Assembly (NCBI RefSeq): GCF_003576645.1
Contig: NC_044923.1
Span: forward strand, 12,253,212 to 12,317,211
Direction of reading: 5' to 3'
DNA: 64,000 nucleotides
Origin: Ipomoea triloba
Taxonomy: Eukaryota; Streptophyta; Magnoliopsida; Solanales; Convolvulaceae
A program made the translations under genes and the position numbers. Positions 1-9,332 of the stretch are shown here, in pieces; position 1 is the stretch's first letter; each line of letters begins with the position of its first letter. The notes beneath the pieces are model-generated. The model did no database searches. It saw only the letters and a program-made list of their open reading frames with translations, and was not told the origin of the DNA.

Positions 1-476
1 GTTGAAATATTAGTCAAGGACCAATCTTGGTATTTTGAAATTATCAAGTGGCCATTTCTGGTATTAACTCATAAATAAGTTAGTTATAATAACATTTTAA
101 GGCTTCTCTTAGTTTCTTGCATAACTTTTTATGGTTTTACGATGTTTATTGAGTTTGATAATTTTTCACCTCCTCTAATGCAAGCAGAATATTAAGTATA
201 TGATGATGTGAAATCAATCAATCAACTCACTAGTAACAGTTTCCTTATCAGTGTTTTGTTAATACTAGAGTTCTACTACATGGATCCTTCAATCTCTACT
301 CCCTGATGTGGCAAGAGATGATAAGTTATCTTCATCCTGTTGGCCCCAAGAAAAATGTCAACATCAAAATTTTGAGTGAGGGAGTAAAAAGTAGGGAGTA
401 GAACCAAGTAGTATTTTCCTTAATGCTACCTATACATAGTTCATGCATAATAGTTGTCCTCCGTTTAATTATGCAG
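1..476. other. intron sequence upstream of first visible deaminase exon
   Basis: No coding exon, RNA gene or clear repeat is visible. The stretch ends in a splice acceptor (AG at 475-476) before the first recognised exon of the amidohydrolase gene, so it is most simply intron sequence. The gene's 5' exons must lie before the window. Confidence 0.5.
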
Positions 477-3168
477 TCACAAAAGGACCTTTACAAGAAG
501 CACCACAATACAGCAGATGGGCGGATTAAAGTATGGTTTGGAATACGGCAAATTATGAATGCAACTGATAATTTATTAATGAAAACAAGAGACATGGCAA
601 AAGAACTAGAAACTGGAATACATATGGTAAGCTCTCTATCACTAAGTGGTAGTGGCATAGTGCATAGCTCAAAAATGGTGCTTAAATTGTCTTCTGAAGG
701 GAAATTTATACAAATTTATCAACATAGGGGCGGCATTTCTCTACCACTCTGACTTCCAAGGATTTCTTTTGTCCTTTTGTCTTTTATTTTTTTCTTTTTG
801 GGCTAAGTAATTACAAGGATTTATTCTCTTTGGAAGATGTTTATTGCGTTACTTCTATAATATTTTGCTCAATTAGAGAGGACAGTTGCTATAATTACAA
901 TATTTTTTTCTTTACTTTTTATTTTGTCATCTGAGATACTGCCATGCATGTATGGAAGTCAGCTGGACGCTATTGTTGAAGAAGATGAAGAATGAAAAGA
1001 TATTAGATAATTAAATTTTTTAGATTTTTTAGATTTGACCACATACAATTTCAACATTTAGCATGTTGCAGAGATACCCTATGAAAACCAGCATGTTGTT
1101 GCCACAAGAGAAGTTGATCATGGAACTGTTGCATACCTTAACAGTATCAACTTTCTAGAGAAAAATCTGCTGGCAGCGCATACTGTATGGGTCAATAAGG
1201 ATGAGGTGAGCCTATCTGCTAGTATACTACCTTCGATTCACCACTACTGATCCTGTTTTATTGGCTAGATTTCTGAGTTTTGTTGCATATATTATGTTAA
1301 GAGCCCAAATGAAAAAATAAGAGAATATATGGGTTTATAAGGCCATGGGTTAGACTAGCTAATTGATTGGATTCAATCTTTTAGTGTGGTTTGGCCCTTG
1401 TGCATTATAGCCCAGTTGAGTGATCTTGGCTCAATCTTAGATTGTAACATGGTATATGTTCGGTCCACTTTGTGTCCATCTGGTTGTCTACCGATTGGTG
1501 GCTTCCAAGTTTTCGTTTCAGGTGAGGGTCCAATCCCAAGCCTGCGTGTTCACCCAATGGTGTTAGAGCTTTCGTTTCAAGGGGAGGGTCCAATCCAATT
1601 TCAAGTGGTCAACCGGTTAGATTCAAAATGGCCGGTTGTCCACTTGAGGGGGAGTGTTAAGTGTTCCACACTGTAAAAATAAGAGAAAACATATAAGTTT
1701 ATAAGGTCATGGGTTAGACTAGCTAATTGATTAGATTCAATCTTTTAGTGTGGTTTGGCCCATGTGCAGTATAGTCCAGTTGAGTGACCTCGGCCCAATC
1801 TTAGATTATAGCATATTGCAACATGTAATTTTTCTGCTATTTCCTTTCAGGTTGATATTCTTTCAAATGCCGGGGTTAAAGTTTCACATTGTCCAGCTGC
1901 TGCAATGCGAATGCTTGGATTTGCACCCATAAGAGAAATGCTCAGTGCAGGGATTTGTGTATCCTTGGGAACTGATGGTGCACCATCAAATAATAGAATG
2001 AGCATTGGTAAATAGATATTTTAATTTATAGCCATATTCAAGTTTCTCCTTATGATTTGTGCTTTTTGGCTCATCACTGTCTTCTTGTGGTCTGAACTTC
2101 AAACATAGTTGATGAGATGTACCTAGCTTCTTTAATCAACAAAGGTCGGGAAGTTTTTGCCAAGGGAACCACTGATCCAACAATATTTCCCGCTGAAACA
2201 ATTCTGAAGATGGTAACAATTAATGGTGCCAAATCAGTACTTTGGGACAAGGAAATAGGATCACTTGAGGTGGGGAAAAAGGTCAGTAATTGTTTTAAAC
2301 TTATCTTCTACAGTGATTCAGTAACTATTTTCATCTTTTATTAGTCTATAGAAAAAGTTCCTTTGTGCCATCTAGGGGATTTTGGATCTTCACAATGTAG
2401 CACTTTGAATGAACAAATATGCATGCCAAGATACCAATACTGTTCTCAGTTTCAAGGTTCGAATATCTGTACTTGCTCATGAATCGCAAGTGGAGTTGAG
2501 AGTTGTAATTAATTTTTCCTTTAGACAACATGCGTGCATACATAAATATACAATGCATTCTCTCGTTTTCACAAATTTGTAGCTATATTACTCAATTTAG
2601 ACAATTGGAGCCAATATTTGTTGTTACTTGCTATAGGCTGATATGATTGTCGTCAATCCTTCTTCATGGTCCATGATGCCTATTCATGACTGGTAAGAGT
2701 TTCTCTCTATCTGTGTTTGTATATATATTCCCCTCTCCTATGTTATCCGTTTAACACTTTCAATAACGGATAGATATGATTTCTTCTTGGTTAGTTGGTC
2801 ATGACTGGTAATCTGATTTTACAACCATTCCTGTATTTTTCGGTTCACTGGTTTGCAGCATTTCAAGCTTGGTATATAGCATGAGAACTGAGAATATGGT
2901 ATCTGTCATATGTAATGGGCGTTGGATTATGAAGGATAAGAAGATCCTGACGGTGGATGAAGTACTTCCATTCTCCTTCACTTTTCCATCTTGTTTGTCT
3001 GTCTTCTCCTTTTTCACCAGGTGATAATGTAAGGCAGTACACACATTAACTGGTTAACTGTAATTGTTTATTGCGCAGGCAGAAGTCTTAGACGCAGCTA
3101 AGCATGCCTCCATTGAACTTCTGAGGAGGGCTGGTATCCAGATTCCTAGCAGAATGAACGTGATGTAA
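477..3168 (+). CDS. amidohydrolase-family deaminase, 3' part (5' truncated by window)
   Basis: Seven exons join in frame: 477-626, 1062-1205, 1851-2007, 2109-2281, 2637-2692, 2859-2961 and 3079-3168. They give 290 residues and a stop, all with GT-AG borders. The translation has the C-terminal half of a metal-dependent TIM-barrel amidohydrolase: HVAE and HTVW segments with metal/substrate histidines, the VSHCPAAAMRMLGFAPI loop, and GTDGAPSNNRMS with the catalytic metal-binding Asp. It ends with the composite domain seen in ATZ/TRZ-type enzymes (ADMIVVNPSSW). The closest known group is 5-methylthioadenosine/S-adenosylhomocysteine deaminase-like plant proteins of roughly 470 residues, so about 60% is visible. 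The expected reaction is hydrolytic deamination of a purine-type substrate; the exact substrate is inference. No targeting peptide can be judged because the N-terminus is missing. Intron 2 carries a TRIM retrotransposon. Confidence 0.9.
1295..1813 (+). mobile_element. TRIM (terminal-repeat retrotransposon in miniature) in intron 2
   Basis: Two direct repeats of about 155-159 bp (1295-1449 and 1655-1813) start TGTTAAG and end in CA. Right after the left LTR comes TGGTATATG (1450), resembling the initiator-Met-tRNA primer site TGGTATCAGAGC. Right before the right LTR is a purine tract GAGGGGGAG (about 1646-1654), a polypurine tract. The internal region is only about 205 bp and has no gag-pol. 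Flanking 5-mers are TATTA (1290-1294) and TATTG (1814-1818), a 4/5 target-site match. The element lies in the same orientation as the host gene and ends 37 bp before the acceptor of the next exon. Confidence 0.85.
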
Positions 3169-3752
3169 AGTGTGAAACCCTTCTACTATCTGTGTTCATC
3201 CCTTTTATTTCTACAACAACAATAATAGTTGTACCAAAACTTGAACTATATGTACTTATGTAGTGTGCGATTAATATTGGGAACAGATACTACATTGTAA
3301 CCGAGTCAGTAGTACTAAAAAAAAATATTATTTTTTCACCTTTCAAGTTTATTTTTTTTATATATATAAATGAAATTAATATATAAAAATATATTATTAA
3401 AAAGCTCTAATTAAGATATTTTAAATGATGTTTATATTGATATTTTTATTTTATTGTTTTAAATTAACATACAGTTTATAATCATATAATGACCAACCCT
3501 CCAGAGGAATTAGTAAGCCTCCTAGAGGATGATTTAGATGGTGTTCCGTCTTGGCGAAATGTATATAATCTCTATTGAGTTCTGTACAGTTGATAATGGG
3601 TTTCCCCCCTTCCTATATAAATAAAACATATGATATTAACTCACGAAATTATGTTCATTTTTAATATATTATTGGTTTATTTTTATAATATTATAGGTTC
3701 ATTTTTATCTACATCTACATACAATACATATACAATATATACATACATACAA
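3169..3752. other. 3' UTR and AT-rich intergenic sequence
   Basis: The first part is presumably the deaminase 3' UTR. The rest is AT-rich with no ORF, RNA gene or clear repeat structure that I can support. Confidence 0.4.
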
Positions 3753-4997
3753 TCTTAATAAGAGCTAATAATGTTAGGGTTCTAATGGGAAGAAAAAAAT
3801 GTTGGTATAATTATTTACTTAAATGAATAGTTCATATTATTTTGATTTTAGTAATCTTTTATGATTTTCCTTCTTTACCCTCTATTATATTATTTTCTTC
3901 CCTTAAATAACTCCACATTCCGTTAATTTTTAACTTTAGTAACGGAATATTCCGTTTAACTTTTAACTTACCCATTAATTTCTATAAGAAAGGTCTTAGG
4001 TTCGAATCTCATCCCAATCAGAGTTGGTATAATTGTTAAACATATACTAAGAATATGTTAGACTATATTATTGAAAATTAAGTACCTATTCTATTACTCT
4101 TATAATATTATTAAATTAAATAAATTAGTAGCTACAACAAAAAATAATACATATGCATTTCTTTAATTTAGATTTTTACAATGCCTTTATTAAAAAAAAT
4201 ATTCATTATCAAAAAATTAAAAAAGAGATATAATTTAATTAGTTATATTGTCTTTATTTTCTACAATAAAAATTATTCAGTATAAAAAATTAAAAAGAGA
4301 TATAATTTCATTAGTTATATAGTCTTTATTTTCTAAAATAAAAATTATTCATTATAAAAAAAATTTTAAAAAGATATAATTTCATTAGTTATATTGTCTT
4401 TATTTTATACAAAAATTCATTACATTCAAATTCATTAATTAATTATATTCACTACATTAGTCATTATTTACACTATCTTCTAATTAAATATTATGTATCA
4501 ATGTTATAATACAAAATAATGTTATATATTTATTTACCAAGTATTCTATTAATAACATATAAAAAAAATAACCCAATAAACTGAAGCGAGAAACTACCGC
4601 ATAATATTTTTTGGATTACATCGCAGTTGTTAACTTCAAAGGTAAATCGTATTTTGTTATAAATATGATTTAAAATGTATAAACTTTTATTACCAAAAGT
4701 AGTATTTATTTATTTCTCAAAAAAAAAAGTAGTATTTATTTATAGTATCATTTTTAGACTAAGTATTTTGACTATCGTTTTTACAAAATTTCAAACATTT
4801 ATTTTAGTGACAATTATAATCAATCTCTCATATATTATCTTACATTCATATACTTTGAATGACTGATTTAAATAAACAAATTCAACATTCAATTACATAT
4901 GCATGAACATCTCCTATATAATCTTGTATTGATACACTTTGAAATACTTATTTAAAAATAAATATTGGGTATTATCCTATTCGCGTGAAAAAACTAG
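3753..4997 (+). mobile_element. non-autonomous Helitron-like element, copy 1
   Basis: The stretch is collinear in many blocks with 21344-23214, for example the AGGTCTTAGGTTCGAA segment near 4000 and the ATATGCATTTCTTTAA segment near 4150. It begins TCTTAATAAGAGC after an A and ends CTAG followed by T (4994-4998), which fits Helitron insertion between A and T. A short GCGTG-containing 3' segment precedes the CTAG end. No Rep/helicase ORF is present, so it would depend on an autonomous partner. The 5' end is more diverged than in copy 2. Confidence 0.65.
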
Positions 4998-5950
4998 TAA
5001 TACTAATGTAAATGGCTAAATGCATCATTATACTAAGAAATATTAAATAAGTTCATTAAGCAATCACAATATGTTCATTTTCATTTTTCACAATACAAGT
5101 TCAATTTTATAATATTACATGTTTATTTTCACAATTGTAATACAACAATATTATAATGATAGATCAATCTCGAGTAGTTTTATTAATGAGAAAATATAGG
5201 TTAATTTAATAAGAAAATATAGGTTCATTTTTACAATATTAGTGATTCATTTTTACAATACTAAATGTTTTTGTTTATAATATCAATGCAACTAGATCAT
5301 AATATTGATGAACCTAAAATAGGTCCATTAAGAGAATACATGTTTATTTTCACAATGCAGAAGATTCATGTTATCAATATTGTAAATCAATCAATAAAAA
5401 ATTAAAATTAAAAAAAATATTAATAAGAGTATCATTCAAAATATCTTAATAAGATAGGGGGCGTGCCATATATTTTACCGCAGCCCTTAGTTGAAATATT
5501 AGAAACTATTGATGATGATGCCTTTGGCGTGGCAACGTGGCGGTAATGATTGTAATATCTTTTTTTTGAAGTAATGATTGTAATATCTTAAATACTAATT
5601 ATATTTTATTTAAGTAATTCTGTGGCTATGGATAAAATAATATTGTTAAAAATGTTGATGTGGATGAAATAAACTATATAATAAGAAGAATTTTATGATA
5701 TATTATACTATGTTTTGTAAGAAAATTATAAAGGATAAGAATCAAAATCATTAAAAGTTTGTAAAGGTGTATTAAATTTATAATTTTATTGACTTTTATA
5801 GACTTTTTAAAATAAAAAAGTTAAAAAAAGTTTATGAATATTTTTTTATATAGATTTTTATATATTATTACAAAGTTTACAAAAGTTTTGAGCCACTTTA
5901 TGAAAGTTAATAACAATTTATTATTTTAAAAGTTTTTAAAAATCTACCAA
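4998..5950. other. AT-rich intergenic sequence
   Basis: Very AT-rich, with no supported gene or bounded element. It contains short imperfect repeats such as GGTTCATTTTTACAATATTA variants at 5220-5260. Confidence 0.4.
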
Positions 5951-5953
5951 AAT

Positions 5954-6842
5954 CATGATGGAATATACCCCCGAGAGTCCAGATCCAAATGACATTGCTG
6001 TGTCCGCAAAACTTGACAACCCTAATAGGGACTTCAATAGTTGTTATGCCGTGGACCCAGGTTCACCTTGCAAGGTGGACCTGGGTCCAATACGACGCTG
6101 TTTCACAATTTAAAAAAAAAAATTAACGACGTTAACGGCTCCTCATCGCAACAGAACACAAACTCTACATTCACAGACCCTATACTCCATATTCACAATT
6201 TGAAAACTCCACCTTCACACATTACATGGCTACATGTTTAGTAACTATAATACCACTGTTATGCATTCACACATTCAAAACTCTATATTCACAGGTCCTA
6301 TACTCCATGTTCACAACTTGGGAACTCCACATTCACACATTACAGGGCTACAAGTTGCTAGAACTCTGTTAACTGTACTACAGATTCACACATTCATAAC
6401 TCTACATTCACAAATTCTATATTCCATATTCACAATTTGAAACCTCCACATTCACACATTTCATGGCTGCTAAAACTCTGTTAACTCTACTACAGATTCA
6501 CACATTCATAACTCTACATTCACAAATTTTATACTCCATATTCATAATTTGAAACCTTCACATTCACACATTTCAGGACTATACGTTTAGTGAAACGTAT
6601 TGGACCCAGGTCCACCTTACAAGGTGGACCTGGGTCCACGGCATAATTTGTTGGACTTCAAGGTCTTGAACCGGAGCAACGTTCTCAACAAAAGCAGCGC
6701 CATTTCGTTGACAACTTCGATGAGGGAGACGGTTAGGGCGAAGTCGAGGAACCTGATCACTCGGCTCCAAATTAGCACCACCGAGTCTAAGAACTTTACC
6801 CTCGACTCGCTACACGAACTCAATCCTCCTTGGACCAAATGA
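5954..6842 (+). pseudogene. unidentified ORF split by a MITE
   Basis: An open frame begins at an ATG near 5956 and runs to the left GGACTTCAA (6029-6037). The same frame is taken up after the second GGACTTCAA (6653-6661) and ends with TAA... no: it ends at a TGA at 6840-6842. Between them sits a 615-bp MITE with those 9-mers as target-site duplication. So before insertion the frame was longer than either half. Residue composition looks gene-like (LITRLQISTTESKNF on the right side), and another frame stays open briefly downstream. I do not recognise a family. It may be a gene fragment or a chance ORF. Confidence 0.3.
6038..6652. mobile_element. MULE-type MITE with 51-bp palindromic TIRs and 9-bp TSD
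   Basis: The left arm (6044-6094) and right arm (6596-6646) are near-perfect inverted repeats with only a few mismatches. Each arm is itself palindromic around GTCCACCTTGCAAGGTGGAC-like sequence. A 9-bp direct repeat GGACTTCAA flanks the element at 6029-6037 and 6653-6661, the duplication length typical of Mutator-like elements. The core is made of about four imperfect direct repeats of roughly 115-120 bp rich in TTCACACATTCA and CTCCATATTCACAA motifs. No transposase is encoded. Confidence 0.85.
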
Positions 6843-7546
6843 TGTCTTCACCAGAGTTGTCATCGAACAAGGAAGTCTAGAGCGGTTCAGAATGGGATGA
6901 CCTGCTTAACAATTTCATGGCATTCATCTCCACGCGGTGACCCGTTGGGATCGCAGATGTAACATTGAACAGTTCAATTCTTTTCTAGACATGCTCTTTC
7001 CAATGTTGTTACTGTTCATTCAGAAATCAAGGTCAGCGTGGGTTTGACCATGGAGTTGATGTTGTAGTTGTGAGTGTATTTGTGCTGTGTGTGTTGGGCT
7101 TGAGGTCTAACTGTCTAAGTGTATTGATTTCATTATATTTGATATATTAATATCAGAATCGATCAACATGGACTACAATATACATACATACATACTCACA
7201 AGATCACAACATAAGAGCATCCTTACTAGTTAAACTTTTACACAATTTTTTAAGATGCACATAGGAGAGAGAATATGGAGGAAGAAAAAGAAAAAGCAAA
7301 AAAAAAAAAGGATCAAACAAAAACAGTGGAAAAAAAAAACTACTACGCCACAGGGTGCACGCACCCGTGTGGGCGCTCGCACAACAGTGATGATTTCTCT
7401 CTCCATTAAACCCCCTAGTATGGATACTCTAACATCCACTGCTTACCCTAGTAAACATTTATTTTAAACTGATTGACAACTTCAGTACAACATATCATAG
7501 TAAATTCATAACTTCAGTACAACATATCCCCCTAAAGTTGTATTTC
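6843..7546. other. no supported gene
   Basis: Mixed unique-looking sequence followed by purine-rich low complexity (about 7270-7340, AAAGAAAAAG tracts). Open frames here sit on the low-complexity tract and are not credible. Confidence 0.4.
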
Positions 7547-7608
7547 CGAATTAACCGAACCGAATTTTTTTTCGGTTAACCGATTAAACATAAATTTTAA
7601 AATTCTAA

Positions 7609-8130
7609 AACTAACACCTAAAATAATAAATCCAATTAAAATAAAATGCATATCATAGTAAATTCATATAAATCCAATTAAAATAAAATGCATATCATAG
7701 TAAATTCATAACAAAATATATAAAAACAAAATGCAAAAACATCCATAACTTCAAATCTTCAATCCAAAATCCAAAGTCTAAATATCCATAGTCCATAGTC
7801 ATAATCCAAAATCCAAAGTCTAAATATCCATAGTCCATAGTCATAATACAAGCAATTTCATCTAAATATCCATAGTCCATAGTCATAATACAAGCAATTT
7901 CACATACAAAGAATCAATCCATAGTCATAATACAAGCAATTTCACATACAAAGAATCAAAGCATAGTCATAATACAAGCAATTTCACATACAAAGAATCA
8001 AAGCTAATTAAAATTTCTACAAGCAGCATTAATAAAATTGACATCTACAAGCAGCATTAATAAAATTTCTCAATGCAACATAAGCTAATTAAATCATCAA
8101 TACATACTCAAATCATCATTGCAACATAAG
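7609..8130. repeat. compound tandem-repeat block
   Basis: At least three different short arrays follow each other. An array with TAAAATAAAATGCATATCAT appears twice (about 7636-7715). A roughly 45-bp unit around TAAATATCCATAGTCCATAG appears three times (about 7740-7890). A unit of about 45 bp with TACAAGCAATTTCACATACA appears four times (about 7850-8000). Then come duplicated AAGCAGCATTAATAAAATT and GCAACATAAGCTAATTAA segments. Each array seems to start from the last unit of the one before. Confidence 0.75.
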
Positions 8131-8324
8131 CTAATTAAGTAATTAGCAGATACACAGATACACTGCACACTGGAATATGGATCACTGGAAAATGATAACT
8201 TCAAAAATAAAAATTTAATTTAACTGATCAGAGACAGTGAGGCCTAACTAATCAACTAACTGAAAACCTAACTAATCAACTAACTGAAAATAAATTTATA
8301 AATAAATTTAAAGTACAAATTTAT

Positions 8325-8640
8325 TATTACCGTATCTCGTCCACGGTGGCCTACTGAGTGCAGAGACAGTGAGGGCTGCGGTGGCTGACGGGAAATGGGC
8401 GGTGGGATGGTGGCGGACTGGGGTGGTGACCGGTGAGTGAGACAGAGTTGCGGTCGGCGGTAAGGGCTGAGGGGCGGTGGACAGTGCGAGAGGCGAGAGC
8501 CGAGAGAGAGAGTGAAGGCTGAGGGGCGGTGGCTGTCTGGACTGAGGGGCGGTGGCTGAGAGCGTTGCGAGAGCCGAGAGAGATAGAGAAACTGAGAGGA
8601 GCGTTGGCGGCTGCTAAACTGATAGCCGAATGAAATTAGG
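8325..8640. repeat. GC-rich stretch with repeated GGCTGAGGGGCGGTGG
   Basis: An abrupt GC-rich island in AT-rich DNA. GCTGAGGGGCGGTGG-type segments occur near 8467, 8518 and 8540, with GCGAGAGCCGAGAGAGA twice (about 8490 and 8567). No frame is convincingly coding. It may be an internal region of the surrounding hAT-like element. Confidence 0.4.
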
Positions 8641-8696
8641 GATTTGGCAATTGGAATATGTTATAACTTAATATTATTAATTATATATAAATAAAT

Positions 8697-8702
8697 AAAT
8701 AA

Positions 8703-8796
<94 letters not shown>

Positions 8797-9100
8797 NNNN
8801 NNNNNNNNNNNNNNNNNNNNNNNNNNNNNNNNNNNNNNNNNNNNNNNNNNNNNNNNNNNNNNNNNNNNNNNNNNNNNNNNNNNNNNNNNNNNNNNNNNNN
8901 NNNNNNNNNNNNNNNNNNNNNNNNNNNNNNNNNNNNNNNNNNNNNNNNNNNNNNNNNNNNNNNNNNNNNNNNNNNNNNNNNNNNNNNNNNNNNNNNNNNN
9001 NNNNNNNNNNNNNNNNNNNNNNNNNNNNNNNNNNNNNNNNNNNNNNNNNNNNNNNNNNNNNNNNNNNNNNNNNNNNNNNNNNNNNNNNNNNNNNNNNNNN

Positions 9101-9184
<84 letters not shown>
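8697..9184. repeat. (AT)n microsatellite with 304-N assembly gap
   Basis: Pure AT dinucleotide repeat flanks an N run at 8797-9100 on both sides (about 8710-8796 and 9101-9184). The long open frame across it is an artefact of the repeat and the gap. The true repeat length is unknown. Confidence 0.97.
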
Positions 9185-9189
<5 letters not shown>

Positions 9190-9332
9190 TTTTCGGTTAA
9201 CCATTCGGTTAATTCGGTTAACCGTCTCTTCCAAACTGAATTAACCGTTAACCGAACTTATAGGAATCCTTTAACCGTTCACCGAACTGAAAAATTCGGT
9301 TCGGTTACGGTTAACCGCCAATTGTCCGTGTT

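Noticed and set aside
7255..7467. Lys-rich 70-codon frame
   Set aside because: It is created by an A/G low-complexity tract.
8677..9234. 185-codon minus-strand frame across the gap
   Set aside because: It consists of Ile-Tyr repeats from (AT)n and unknown residues from Ns.
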